DNA from: Phycisphaerales bacterium
GTDB taxonomy: Bacteria; Planctomycetota; Phycisphaerae; Sedimentisphaerales; Anaerobacaceae
Direction: 5' to 3'
Assembly (NCBI GenBank): GCA_030602885.1
Contig: JAUVYV010000001.1
Location: 1-64,000, forward strand
DNA: 64,000 nucleotides
Both the position numbers and the translations under genes were made by a program. The notes under the pieces were generated by a model. That model saw only the letters and a list, made by a program, of their open reading frames with translations, was not told the origin of the DNA and searched no databases. Below, piece after piece: positions 32,524 to 43,935 of this stretch; the stretch's first letter is position 1; each line of letters begins with the position of its first letter.

Positions 32524-33620
32524 ATGTGGATTTGAATTGGCCAAGTTCGCAAAACAGGGTAACTATGATAAACGAGCATGAGAATCTGTTGCGGGTGGTT
32601 CACTTCGATAAGCCTGACTACATCCCTATGGACTTCCACATCAATGCGGCGTGCTGGCACCATTACCCACAGGGCGCACTTGAGGAACTGATGGCTGCTC
32701 ACCCGCTGCTGTTTCCCGAATTTGAAAAGTCCTCGGGACCGGCAAAGTCACAACTGAATCCCTGGGAACGAGCGGGCCAGCCATACACGGATTCGTGGGG
32801 CTGTGTTTTAGAGACGAGGGATGATGGCATCATCGGGACGGCCACAAAGCACCCACTCGAGAGCTGGGACGGATTCGAGAATTATACGCCGCCTGATCCG
32901 GAGAAGTTTCTGCGACTCGGTGCCGTTGACTGGGATCAGCTTGCAAAGACTTCGCGCAAACCCAGAGCTGTTGGCCGACTCGAAAACGATGGCCTGCAGC
33001 ACGGCCATACATTCCAGATGCTTGCCGACATCCGAGGTTATAAGAACCTGCTGTTCGATATGGCAGATGAGGAACCCAGACTCTACAAACTCATCAAAAT
33101 GGTCGAAAGTTTCAACTTGGCCATTGTGCACCGTTATATCGAACTTGGTGCTGAGTGGATGAGCTATCCGGAAGACCTTGGCATGCAAATTGGTCCGATG
33201 CTCTCGCCCGAGCATTTCCGTAAGTACATCAAGCCCAGCTACCAGCGACTGATGTCACCGGCAAGCAGAGCCGGATGCATAGTACACATGCATTCTGATG
33301 GTGACATCCGTACGCTCGTCGAAGATATCATCGAGTGCGGTGTTGACGTGGTCAACCTCCAGGACCTCGTGAATGGAATCGACTGGATTAAGGAGCACCT
33401 TGCCGGCAGGGTCTGTATCGACCTTGATATCGACCGCCAGAGGATTACTCGGTTTGGCACAGCCGCTCAGATCGATGAGTTGATTCAGGAAGATGTAGAA
33501 AAATTGGGCAGCAAAGAAGGTGGGCTAATGATGATTTACGGACTCTACCCCGGTGTGCCCCTCGAGAATGTCAAAGCGTTGATGGATGCTATGGAACGTT
33601 ACTCTACCTATTACTCTTGA
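32517..33620 (+). CDS. Uroporphyrinogen-decarboxylase-like protein
   Basis: 367 residues with the UroD/MtaA-type TIM barrel: ENLLRVVHFDKPDYIPMD at the start, LGAEWMSYPEDLGMQIGPM and CIVHMHSDGDI in the core, then GVDVVNLQDLVNG and GLYPGVPLENV. The HMHSDGD segment resembles the HxCG zinc site of corrinoid methyltransferases but lacks the Cys, so activity cannot be predicted. Large families of these occur in Planctomycetes and Lentisphaerae, often next to Gfo/Idh genes as here. The ATG overlaps the proA stop by seven bases; ATG 32565 is an alternative start. Confidence 0.85.
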   Translation: MLNVDLNWPSSQNRVTMINEHENLLRVVHFDKPDYIPMDFHINAACWHHYPQGALEELMAAHPLLFPEFEKSSGPAKSQLNPWERAGQPYTDSWGCVLETRDDGIIGTATKHPLESWDGFENYTPPDPEKFLRLGAVDWDQLAKTSRKPRAVGRLENDGLQHGHTFQMLADIRGYKNLLFDMADEEPRLYKLIKMVESFNLAIVHRYIELGAEWMSYPEDLGMQIGPMLSPEHFRKYIKPSYQRLMSPASRAGCIVHMHSDGDIRTLVEDIIECGVDVVNLQDLVNGIDWIKEHLAGRVCIDLDIDRQRITRFGTAAQIDELIQEDVEKLGSKEGGLMMIYGLYPGVPLENVKALMDAMERYSTYYS

Positions 33621-33689
33621 GATTGGAATTGTGGTTACTCTGAAAGAGAATTTGAACAGTAACTGTTGGATTCTATGGAGACGGCATAT

Positions 33690-34715
33690 ATGGAAAAGTT
33701 AGGTGTGGGTATTATTGGTTGCGGCTGGGTCGCGCAAGAGCACATAAAGGCCTACCAGGAAAATGGACGTTCGGAAGTTAGGGCGCTGGTCGATAAGAAC
33801 CGGGAAGCGGCAGAGAATTACCGCCAGCGCTATGGTTTGAGCTGCTCTATAGAAACGGATTACGAGCGGATGCTGCAACAGGATGATATAGATATCGTAG
33901 TGGTTTGCACGCCGAATAACACACATGCCGAATGTGTTATCGCTGCGGCAGAGGCCGGAAAACACGTCCTTATTGAGAAACCCGTGGCCCTTACGCCTGA
34001 AGATGTACGCATGGAAATGGAAGCGGTGAAAAAGAACAGTGTCAAAACCTTGGTAGGTTTCGTACTGCACTGGAATCCCCTGCTGATGACTATTGACCGG
34101 CTGCTTGACAGAGGGCAGGAAGTATTCGGCAACATCTTTATGGTCGAGGTGGACTATCTTAACCGTACGTGGATGACACCGAAAGAGAAGTGGTACGCCA
34201 GTTTGGAAAAAAGCGGCACTGCGCTTCTGCTGTCAGGGTGTCATGCGATCGATGCGCTTCGCTGGTTTGCCCGCAGTGAAGCCGAAGAGGTATTCGCTTA
34301 CCAGGTGAAAACCGAAAATCCCTTGGAATTCCCAGGGACCATTTCGGTTAATGTGAAGTTTGAGAACGGCAGAATAGGGCGCAGCTCTACAATTCTCGAC
34401 GCGCAGATGCCGTACCAGTTTAACATTGGGATTTACGGAACTGAAGGTACGCTTCGCAACGACAAACTGTTTGCCCCGAAATTGTTCGCCGCCCAAGACG
34501 ACTTTCTCACAATACCCTGTGTTTTGCCGGACAGCCGAGAGGTCAGCCACCATCCGTTCCGGGGCGAAGCCTCGCATTTGCTTGACTGTATAATCGAGGA
34601 CAAACGTCCGTTTCCGGACCTGGAGGATGCAGCCAAAACCCATGCCGTGTGCTTTGCAGCGGATATGTCCGCGCAACAGGGCAGGTCTGTGAAAATCAGA
34701 GAATTGCAGTTGTAA
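33690..34715 (+). CDS. Gfo/Idh/MocA-family oxidoreductase
   Basis: NAD(P)-dependent dehydrogenase, probably acting on a sugar or cyclitol. 341 residues from ATG 33690, with GGAG nine bases before. The Rossmann GVGIIGCGWVAQEHIKAY is at the start, the EKP motif (HVLIEKPVAL) follows at about residue 93-100, and a C-terminal alpha/beta substrate domain with SGCHAIDALRWF carries the usual His. Its partner may be the UroD-like protein just upstream. The substrate is unknown. Confidence 0.9.
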   Translation: MEKLGVGIIGCGWVAQEHIKAYQENGRSEVRALVDKNREAAENYRQRYGLSCSIETDYERMLQQDDIDIVVVCTPNNTHAECVIAAAEAGKHVLIEKPVALTPEDVRMEMEAVKKNSVKTLVGFVLHWNPLLMTIDRLLDRGQEVFGNIFMVEVDYLNRTWMTPKEKWYASLEKSGTALLLSGCHAIDALRWFARSEAEEVFAYQVKTENPLEFPGTISVNVKFENGRIGRSSTILDAQMPYQFNIGIYGTEGTLRNDKLFAPKLFAAQDDFLTIPCVLPDSREVSHHPFRGEASHLLDCIIEDKRPFPDLEDAAKTHAVCFAADMSAQQGRSVKIRELQL

Positions 34716-34725
34716 GAGGTAAAAT

Positions 34726-34740
34726 TGATAATGATTATCG
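34726..34740 (+). promoter_or_regulatory. Fur-family-like 7-1-7 box before proB
   Basis: TGATAATGATTATCG matches the 7-1-7 inverted-repeat consensus TGATAATNATTATCA at 13 of 14 defined positions. It ends 10 bp before the proB ATG. Binding by Fur, Zur or PerR is inference. Confidence 0.4.
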
Positions 34741-34750
34741 TGGGACTTGA

Positions 34751-35851
34751 ATGAGAGACTTCAGCAGGGCAAAGCGAATAGTTGTTAAAATCGGCACGAA
34801 TATTCTGACGAAGGATGATAGTGTCGATACAGCCTACTTACGCCGAATTGCAGGCCAGATGAATTCGCTCCTTGAAACCGGCAGGGAGGTTGTGATTATC
34901 AGTTCCGGTGCAATCGGCATGGGCAGCGGCCAGTTGAACCTGGCTGAAAGGTCAAAGGATATACGGATGCGCCAGGCCTGTGCCGCCATAGGCCAGCCGC
35001 TGCTTATGGCTGAGTACCGAAAGGCCTTTGCACGCTATGGTGTCACCGTTGCCCAGGTTTTGCTTACCGCGGAGGTGCTCAACAACCGAAAGACCTATCT
35101 TAACCTGCGAAATTCAATTGAGACACTGCTCAAGCTGGGCGTTGTCCCCATCCTGAACGAAAACGACAGCGTCTCCACCGATGAAATCGGCTCTGCCTTT
35201 GGCGACAACGACCGGCTGAGCGCCCTGGTCGCCAGCAAGATCGACGCCGATTTACTGATGATGCTCTCCGACATCGATGCCCTTTATGACAGGGATCCTC
35301 GCAGGCACAAAGACGCCAAACCGATCAAGGCAGTCTTCGAAATCACCGCAGAAATCATCCGCAACGCAGGCGCACGAGGCAGCACACACAGCACCGGCGG
35401 GATGAAGGCAAAGATAGAAGCTGCAAAAATTGCCGCGAGCGCCGGTTGTCGAATAGTCCTCGCCAATGGACGGATAAGAAACGTCATAGGCAAAGTTATG
35501 GCCGGCGAACAAATCGGCACGCTCTTTATGCCCAAACGCAAGCTCGGCAACCGTGCACGCTGGATACTGAACAGTACCCCGACCGGCACTATCGAAATCG
35601 ACGCTGGCGCAATGAAGGCCGTTCGCAATCGAAAGAGTCTGCTGCCCAGCGGAGTCATCGCGGTGAAAGGCAACTTCGAGGCAGGCGCTGTGGTTATGCT
35701 GAACGGAAATGCAAAGGCGGTCAGCAACCTCAGCAGCGCAGAATTAAAACAGCTCGTCGGCAAACACAGCTCCGAAATTCGCAAGGCCCTCGGCCCTGGC
35801 CGACGCGACGTCGTAGCAATACCCGAAGATATCGTCTTTCTCGACTTCTGA
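34751..35851 (+). CDS. proB: Glutamate 5-kinase
   Basis: First enzyme of proline synthesis; phosphorylates glutamate. 366 residues: amino-acid-kinase domain (about 1-255) with RIVVKIGTNILT, VIISSGAIGMG, ILNENDSV and GTGGMKAKIEAAK-type motifs (here STGGMKAKIEAAKIA), and a C-terminal PUA domain (about 275-355) starting near GTIEIDAGAMKAV. Full length. It is separated from proA by two unrelated genes. Confidence 0.96.
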   Translation: MRDFSRAKRIVVKIGTNILTKDDSVDTAYLRRIAGQMNSLLETGREVVIISSGAIGMGSGQLNLAERSKDIRMRQACAAIGQPLLMAEYRKAFARYGVTVAQVLLTAEVLNNRKTYLNLRNSIETLLKLGVVPILNENDSVSTDEIGSAFGDNDRLSALVASKIDADLLMMLSDIDALYDRDPRRHKDAKPIKAVFEITAEIIRNAGARGSTHSTGGMKAKIEAAKIAASAGCRIVLANGRIRNVIGKVMAGEQIGTLFMPKRKLGNRARWILNSTPTGTIEIDAGAMKAVRNRKSLLPSGVIAVKGNFEAGAVVMLNGNAKAVSNLSSAELKQLVGKHSSEIRKALGPGRRDVVAIPEDIVFLDF

Positions 35852-35892
35852 TTTGAAGCTCATAGGCTGTTCGATATAAGCGAGTTTAATCT

Positions 35893-36753
35893 GTGATAAG
35901 ATTCAAGTGCATATATTGCGGCCAGAGGATGCTCGCCAAAGAAGGTGGAGCGGGCAAAAAAGGCAAATGTCCAAAGTGCGCCCATGTGTTGGTCGTCCCT
36001 AAGACAACCAAGGGCAGACCGGCAATCAGCGTAGAAAAAACTGAACCGGTCACAGCTGCCCAGTCACGCCACTCATCGGCGACAGACGACTTCCTTGAAC
36101 TTAAAACACGACAGATCGACCCCGACGAAGCGAAGGAGTTGATGACCGACGTCTATAAAGAGTCATTTGGCTTCCTCATCCCCACCTACGACGAGCTGTC
36201 CCTGTTCCTTATCGCCATTACCTTAATCATGCTATGCGTTTTCAACATTAACATGAGAGACCAGTTGTGGAAGTTTGTAATGCAAACCGACGACTTACGA
36301 ACATACATACTTGTCGCGCTGCTTTTCGCTGCCCTCTGCCTTTGCCTGTATCATCCATTCACAACAAGAGAAAAGAGCAACCCTGAAAAATGGCTTATGC
36401 TCGTCCTTGCGGTCCTTGCCAACGGCGGCATCGGCATTGCCGCGGGAGCATACATGCTCGAGCGTACTGTCGGCTGGCTGGCAATATTTCCGCTCTGGAA
36501 CATAATTAACGGCCTGTTTCTGCTTGTGATGCTCCGATTAAAAGTTATCGACGAAAAATGTATTACCGACCGCGACGCCACCCCATTCCAAGTCGGCTTT
36601 GGACTCATAGCGGTCGTAATCATCTTTATAATCTGCAACTTCATATATCAATTGTACTGGGCCATCACCTTTTCCATCTGCATCGTCTATACGACAAGCT
36701 TTGATCGCGCCCTGCAAAGCGTCTTCGGCCCCCCACCGGATGTATCTGGATAA
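35893..36753 (+). CDS. Zinc-ribbon membrane protein of unknown function
   Basis: 286 residues with GTG start. The N-terminal zinc ribbon is C-x2-C (FKCIYCGQRM) plus C-x2-C (GKCPKCAHVL), of the kind found in many planctomycete proteins. After a ~80-residue soluble linker there are six or so membrane helices (for example LSLFLIAITLIMLCVF and GFGLIAVVIIFIICNFIY). No enzyme motif is seen. It is probably a membrane protein with a cytoplasmic metal-binding head. Confidence 0.8.
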   Translation: MIRFKCIYCGQRMLAKEGGAGKKGKCPKCAHVLVVPKTTKGRPAISVEKTEPVTAAQSRHSSATDDFLELKTRQIDPDEAKELMTDVYKESFGFLIPTYDELSLFLIAITLIMLCVFNINMRDQLWKFVMQTDDLRTYILVALLFAALCLCLYHPFTTREKSNPEKWLMLVLAVLANGGIGIAAGAYMLERTVGWLAIFPLWNIINGLFLLVMLRLKVIDEKCITDRDATPFQVGFGLIAVVIIFIICNFIYQLYWAITFSICIVYTTSFDRALQSVFGPPPDVSG

Positions 36754-36879
36754 CCATTTTAAGCATAACCTCCAATCCATACACCGGACAAAAAGCAGTC
36801 GCTCGTGATGATAAGCTGCCGGGATTCACGAGTTGCCGGTTGACAGTCAGTAATCAATAATCAATAATCACTCCGTCCG

Positions 36880-36963
36880 GCCGGAGTGGCGGAATTGGCA
36901 GACGCGCGGGATTCAAAATCCCGTCCTGGCAACAGGGTGAGGGTTCGACTCCCTCCTTCGGCA
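36880..36963 (+). tRNA. tRNA-Leu (anticodon CAA)
   Basis: Acceptor stem GCCGGAG/CTTCGGC (one G-U) with A73. The anticodon loop is TTCAAAA, there is a long class-II variable arm, and the T-loop is TTCGACT. No CCA is encoded. Confidence 0.95.
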
Positions 36964-37024
36964 TTGTTTTTCTTATCTCGGGTTTACCAGCAGTTAAGAT
37001 CACGTTAGTCGAGGGACGGCGTCT

Positions 37025-37714
37025 ATGGCAAAGCATATTGGGATAGTGGCGTGCAGTGCAGAGGGTGCGGCCCTTTGCTATAGGACAATATGTTCCGAGG
37101 CACCCGCGAGGATGGGTGAGCACTGCCACCCTGAGATAACGATGCATACCATTGCCCTCGGTGAGTATATGGCCCCGATTCGAGCCGGAGACCTGGAAAA
37201 GATGGCTGGCCTGATGCTGAGATCGGCGAAGGTGCTGGCAGGTGCGGGTGCTGACTTTGCGATCTGTCCGGATAATACAATCCACGAGGCCTACGAATAT
37301 GTTATTGCCAGGTCGCCGATACCGTGGCTGCACATTGCGGAAGTAGTCGGTCAGCAGGCGAAAGAGTCCGGCTTTGCAAAGCTTGGAATTCTCGGCACGA
37401 AGTATCTTATGGCCGGCCCCGTATATCCGAAGGCACTTGAGAAGTTCGGTATTGAGCACCAGATACCCGGCGAGCAGGACCGTGAGAAGATTGACACAAT
37501 AATCTTCACCGAATTAGTCAACGCGGTATTCACTGAAGAGTCACGGCTATACTTCAACGAGGTAATTGCGAAGCTGAAGGGTACCGGCTGTGCTGCGGTT
37601 GTCCTGGGCTGTACGGAGATCCCTTTGCTGGTTGACCCCGACGACTGTTCTCTGCCCATTCTCGACTCGACGCGTCTTCTTGCAAGAGCGGCTTTGGAGA
37701 AGGCCCTGCAGTAG
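37025..37714 (+). CDS. Aspartate/glutamate racemase family protein
   Basis: 229 residues. Cofactor-independent two-cysteine racemase fold: the first catalytic Cys is in FAICPDNTIHEAY and the second in VVLGCTEIPLLV. It probably makes D-amino acids or acts on a related dicarboxylate; glutamate racemase for wall synthesis is possible, but the sequence is closer to the broad-specificity YgeA/aspartate group. GAGGGA lies eight bases before the ATG. It converges with nifS, with only 21 bp between. Confidence 0.88.
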   Translation: MAKHIGIVACSAEGAALCYRTICSEAPARMGEHCHPEITMHTIALGEYMAPIRAGDLEKMAGLMLRSAKVLAGAGADFAICPDNTIHEAYEYVIARSPIPWLHIAEVVGQQAKESGFAKLGILGTKYLMAGPVYPKALEKFGIEHQIPGEQDREKIDTIIFTELVNAVFTEESRLYFNEVIAKLKGTGCAAVVLGCTEIPLLVDPDDCSLPILDSTRLLARAALEKALQ

Positions 37715-37735
37715 ACAACCGCGAAGGGATGAGAC

Positions 37736-38896
37736 TCACTCTGCCACAAAGGGGCTAAGTTGGCGGAGGCGGTCGATGACGGGGGGTATTTTTTCGATGG
37801 CGAAATCGATTTCTTCTTCGGTGTTATAGCGGCTGAGACTGAACCGAATTGAGCCGTGGGCGGCGGTGAAAGGCACACCCATTGCGCGAAGAACGTGGCT
37901 GGGTTCCAGAGAGCCGGATGTGCAGGCAGAGCCGCTGCTGGCACAGATGCCGAATTTATCCAGCATTAGCAAAATGGCTTCGCCCTCGATGAATTCAAAG
38001 CTGATGTTGCTTGTATTAGGCAGGCGATTTTTGGTGTCACCGTTGACCATGCAATCCGGGCACTTATTGAGTATCGCCTTTTCGAGCTTGTCGCGCAGGT
38101 TTTTGACTTTGTTGTTCTCCTCGGCCATATTCTCTGCTGCTATTTCGCAGGCCTTGCCCAGCCCGATTATGCCGGGGACATTCTCTGTGCCGGCCCTGCG
38201 GCCGCCTTCCTGATGGCCTCCGAGCATGTAGGGCGTAAGACGTGTGCCTTTGCGGACAAAGAGCGCGCCCACACCTTTTGGTGCGTGCAGCTTATGGCCG
38301 GAGATGCTCAGAAGATCGATACCGGGTCTTTCTGAGAGGTTCATCGGTATCTTGCCCACGGCCTGGACGGCGTCGGTGTGGAAGACGACGCCTTTGCTCT
38401 CGGTAAGTTTTGCTATTTTGCTTACGGGGAATATGGTTCCGGTCTCATTGTTTGCATACATTATGGTAACCAGCGCAGTATCGTCGTCGATTTGCTCTTC
38501 AAGCTGGTCCATGTCGAGCCGGCCTTTCTTATCAACGCCCATCTCGACAACCGTATAGCCGCGATTCTCCAGTTCGCGACATACCTGCAGCACGGCCGGG
38601 TGCTCAACCCTCGATGTAATGATTTTGCGCCGGTCAGGCAAAGCCGCCAGTGTGCCGTTGATGGCTGTGTTGTCGCTTTCGGTACCGCAGCCGGTAAATA
38701 TCACCTCGCTCGGGTCACAGCCGAGAAGTGCAGCGACTTTTTCACGCGCTTCGCGGATTTTTCGGCCTACCTGTCCGCCGAAGGTATGCATGCTCGAAGG
38801 GTTGCCGTAAAGCTCGCAGAAATACGGTTTAATCTCTTCGAGCGCCTCTTCGGCTACCCTAGTTGTGGCGTTGTTGTCGAAATAGACCACTTTCAT
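37736..38896 (-). CDS. nifS: Cysteine desulfurase (NifS type)
   Basis: PLP enzyme that takes sulfur from cysteine for Fe-S clusters, 386 residues. YFDNNATTRV at the start, CGTESDNTAI, the PLP lysine in SISGHKLHAPKGVGALF, and the catalytic Cys in the mobile loop SSGSACTSGSLEPSHVL. It starts three bases after the nifU stop, as the last gene of the seven-gene operon. Confidence 0.96.
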   Translation of the reverse strand: MKVVYFDNNATTRVAEEALEEIKPYFCELYGNPSSMHTFGGQVGRKIREAREKVAALLGCDPSEVIFTGCGTESDNTAINGTLAALPDRRKIITSRVEHPAVLQVCRELENRGYTVVEMGVDKKGRLDMDQLEEQIDDDTALVTIMYANNETGTIFPVSKIAKLTESKGVVFHTDAVQAVGKIPMNLSERPGIDLLSISGHKLHAPKGVGALFVRKGTRLTPYMLGGHQEGGRRAGTENVPGIIGLGKACEIAAENMAEENNKVKNLRDKLEKAILNKCPDCMVNGDTKNRLPNTSNISFEFIEGEAILLMLDKFGICASSGSACTSGSLEPSHVLRAMGVPFTAAHGSIRFSLSRYNTEEEIDFAIEKIPPVIDRLRQLSPFVAE

Positions 38897-38899
38897 TTG

Positions 38900-39781
38900 C
38901 TATTCCCTGTGATTGTGTGGCTCGGCGGCCGACTCTTTATCTTCCTCAACGTATAGCTCGTCGCTGACAAACTCTCGCAGCCTGGCCTCGACGACATCCT
39001 TCATTGTAAACTCCGTCAGGCGACACTGTGCGCACATACCTCTGAACGCGACGATGACCTTGTTTCCATCCACATCAATGAGTTCGATATTCCCGCCGTG
39101 TGCACGCAGGGCGGGCCTGATCTGTTCGTTTACCGTCTGCTGGATTAACTGTATCTTCTGGATATTGGTGAGCTTGCGACCCCTGGCAGGCGCTTTTGCG
39201 GGAAGCTCTTTTGTTTTTTCACCCTGTACTCTCTGGATTATTTTTTCTATTTCGCCCTTGCATCCGCCGCATCCGCCGCCCGCCTTGCAGTAGTTGGTGA
39301 CCTCTTCGACGGTAGTAAGGTTGTTTTCGGTGATGACTCTTTCGATTTCATTTTCGGTGACGCCGAAGCAGGTGCAGACGACCTTTCCTTCCAGCTCGTG
39401 TTTTTTCGTTCCGCCGCTGCGATAGTTTTCGATAGCTGCTTCGAGGGCCTCTCTGCCCATAACCGAGCAGTGCATCTTCTGTTCCGGCAGGCCGCCGAGG
39501 TAATCGGCGATGTCCTTGTTTGTAACCTTCGCGGCCTCGTCAATCGTCATGCCCTTGATGAGCTCGGTAAGTACCGACGACGTCGCTATTGCGCTTGCAC
39601 AGCCGAACGTTTTAAACCTGGCATCGACTATCCTTCCATTCTCATCGAGTTTGAATGTGAGCTTCAGGGCATCGCCGCACGCCAGCGAGCCGACCTCACC
39701 TACGCCGTCCGGGGCATCAATCTCCCCGACGTTTCGCGGGTTCATAAAGTGGTCCATTACTTTGTCCGAGTAATCCCACAT
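38900..39781 (-). CDS. nifU: Fe-S cluster scaffold NifU (three-domain)
   Basis: 293 residues with the full NifU layout. IscU-like scaffold (1-125) with Cys35, Cys61 and Cys105; central 2Fe-2S BFD-like domain with Cys136, Cys138, Cys171 and Cys174 (VVCTCFG, GGGCGGCKG); C-terminal Nfu domain with GMCAQCRLTE. It pairs with NifS immediately downstream. No nitrogenase genes are present, so this is a housekeeping system, as in other bacteria that use NIF-type machinery instead of ISC or SUF. Confidence 0.96.
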   Translation of the reverse strand: MWDYSDKVMDHFMNPRNVGEIDAPDGVGEVGSLACGDALKLTFKLDENGRIVDARFKTFGCASAIATSSVLTELIKGMTIDEAAKVTNKDIADYLGGLPEQKMHCSVMGREALEAAIENYRSGGTKKHELEGKVVCTCFGVTENEIERVITENNLTTVEEVTNYCKAGGGCGGCKGEIEKIIQRVQGEKTKELPAKAPARGRKLTNIQKIQLIQQTVNEQIRPALRAHGGNIELIDVDGNKVIVAFRGMCAQCRLTEFTMKDVVEARLREFVSDELYVEEDKESAAEPHNHRE

Positions 39782-39786
39782 AACTT

Positions 39787-42008
<2,222 letters not shown>

Positions 42009-42018
42009 TTTCCTGCTC

Positions 42019-42954
42019 TCACTGTTCGCTGCTGCCCTCTGTCTTGTGCTTTCGATAAACCAGGTCGGGCTGCGATGTGGCGACGGTAACACCGGCCGCA
42101 ACCGAATCTTTTATCCACACGTTGCCGCCGATGACCGCGCCTTTGCCGATTGTTACATCACCCAGTATTGTCGCCTCTGCGTAAATCGTTACATCATCTT
42201 CTATGGTGGGGTGTCTCTTGCCGCCTTTTATTATCCTGCCCCTTTCGTCCTTGGGAAAACTAAGAGCGCCAAGCGTGGCGCCCTGATAAATCTTCACATT
42301 ATCCCCAATGATGGTGGTTTCGCCTATGACCACACCGGTGCCGTGGTCGATGAAAAAGTTCCTGCCTATCCTTGCACCGGGGTGTATATCGATGCCTGTC
42401 CTCGCATGGGCGCATTCGGTCATTATGCGCGGGATAAGAGGCACTTGCCTTAGATAAAGCTCGTGTGCGATCCGATACGTTGCTATGGCAATGATGCACG
42501 GATAGCTGATGACAATCTCCTCGAAGGATTTCGCCGCAGGGTCGCCGTCGTAGGCGGCACCGACATCACCTTTGAGCAGCTCCCGTATCTTCGGAAGTTG
42601 ATCCAGCAAATGCTCCGTGGCCACTTCAGCCATTGCCCGACAATCACCGGTATCGCACTGTTCCATCTTGCAGCGGTATTTATAAGCCCGCTCCACCTGC
42701 TCGCATAGCTCGGTATAGACATGGTAGAGAATGTCGATGACGACGAAGTTGATATTCGTCTTTGTGACCGTGCGTTTTCCGGTATATCCCGGGAAAAGCA
42801 GCTCCGTAAGCAAATCAAGTATCTCAACGATCTTGTCCCGCACGGGCAGGTTTGAAGCGTCGATGAAGTTAATGCCGGAATCGCCCTTATATGTTGCGGC
42901 AATTTCACCTACGAGCTTTTCTATCTTTTTGTTAGCGCCTCTGCCGTGTGCCAT
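42019..42954 (-). CDS. cysE: Serine O-acetyltransferase
   Basis: Makes O-acetylserine for cysteine synthesis. 311 residues: an N-terminal helical domain (about 1-180) and a left-handed beta-helix of hexapeptide repeats with the catalytic region GIDIHPGARIGRNFFIDHGTG and VVIGETTIIGDNVKIYQG. It lies 39 bases after cysK, its partner in the cysteine synthase complex. Confidence 0.95.
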   Translation of the reverse strand: MAHGRGANKKIEKLVGEIAATYKGDSGINFIDASNLPVRDKIVEILDLLTELLFPGYTGKRTVTKTNINFVVIDILYHVYTELCEQVERAYKYRCKMEQCDTGDCRAMAEVATEHLLDQLPKIRELLKGDVGAAYDGDPAAKSFEEIVISYPCIIAIATYRIAHELYLRQVPLIPRIMTECAHARTGIDIHPGARIGRNFFIDHGTGVVIGETTIIGDNVKIYQGATLGALSFPKDERGRIIKGGKRHPTIEDDVTIYAEATILGDVTIGKGAVIGGNVWIKDSVAAGVTVATSQPDLVYRKHKTEGSSEQ

Positions 42955-42993
42955 TACATTCGCCTCTCACAAAACCCGCCGCATACAATAATT

Positions 42994-43920
42994 TTACAGC
43001 CCCTCGTACATTTCTGTTGATATGTATCGTTCGCCTGTATCGCAGATAAACGTTACTATCGTCTTGCCTTCGCATTCATCACGATGTGAAAGCTGCACCG
43101 CCGCCCAGACATTAGCACCGCCGCTTATACCCGAAAGAATCCCTTCTTTGGATGCCAATTGCCTTGCTGTTTCCAGCGCGTCGGCATTGCCGACCTTGAT
43201 AATCTCATCGATTATCCTGGTGTTGAGGATATCAGGGACAAAGCCGGCGCCTATGCCCTGTATTTTGTGCGGCCCGGGTTTGCCGCCGGACAGCACGGGT
43301 GAATCTTCCGGCTCGACGGCAACCACTTTCAGAACAGGATTCTTCTGCTTGAGAAACTCTCCGCAGCCTGTTAGAGTCCCACCCGTACCGACGGCGGATA
43401 CCAGGATATCCACGTTCCCATCGGTATCGATCCAAATCTCTTTTGCGGTTGTCTCTTTGTGGATCTGCGGATTTGCCGGGTTCTTGAACTGCTGGGGCAT
43501 AAAGGCACTCCGATTTTCGGCCACAAGCTCTTCGGCCTTCGAAACGGCCCCTGCCATACCCTGTTCTGCCGGAGTCAGAAGTATCTTTGCCCCGAAAAGC
43601 TGCAACAGCTTCCGCCGCTCTATACTCATCGATTCGGGCATAACCAGTATCAGTTGATACCCCTTTGCCGCACAGATAAACGCAAGACCTATCCCCGTAT
43701 TGCCGCTGGTCGGCTCGATTATCACAGTGTCCTGCTTAATCAAACCCTTTTTCTCAGCGTCTTCTATCATCGACAGTGCGATACGGTCTTTCACACTGCC
43801 GGTCGGGTTCTTCGACTCAAGCTTGGCAAGAATCGTCGCCTTCGGCGAGCCAAGCTTGTTAATGCGAATCAACGGCGTAAAACCCACCGCAGCAGTGGCA
43901 TCCTCGAATATCGCGCTCAT
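42994..43920 (-). CDS. cysK: Cysteine synthase A
   Basis: O-acetylserine (thiol)-lyase, PLP-dependent, 308 residues. The PLP lysine is in ESKNPTGSVKDRIALSMI, with the substrate loop EPTSGNTGIGLAF, GTGGTLTGCGEFLK and the ISGGANVWAA site near the end. It lies 15 bases downstream of the Rrf2 regulator and starts the enzyme part of the operon. Confidence 0.97.
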   Translation of the reverse strand: MSAIFEDATAAVGFTPLIRINKLGSPKATILAKLESKNPTGSVKDRIALSMIEDAEKKGLIKQDTVIIEPTSGNTGIGLAFICAAKGYQLILVMPESMSIERRKLLQLFGAKILLTPAEQGMAGAVSKAEELVAENRSAFMPQQFKNPANPQIHKETTAKEIWIDTDGNVDILVSAVGTGGTLTGCGEFLKQKNPVLKVVAVEPEDSPVLSGGKPGPHKIQGIGAGFVPDILNTRIIDEIIKVGNADALETARQLASKEGILSGISGGANVWAAVQLSHRDECEGKTIVTFICDTGERYISTEMYEGL

Positions 43921-43935
43921 AGCAATCTCCTTAGT

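Noticed and set aside
37736-39781. nifS/nifU as part of a nitrogen-fixation cluster
   Set aside because: No nif structural or assembly genes are near. Neighbours are cysteine and NAD genes, so this is general Fe-S assembly.
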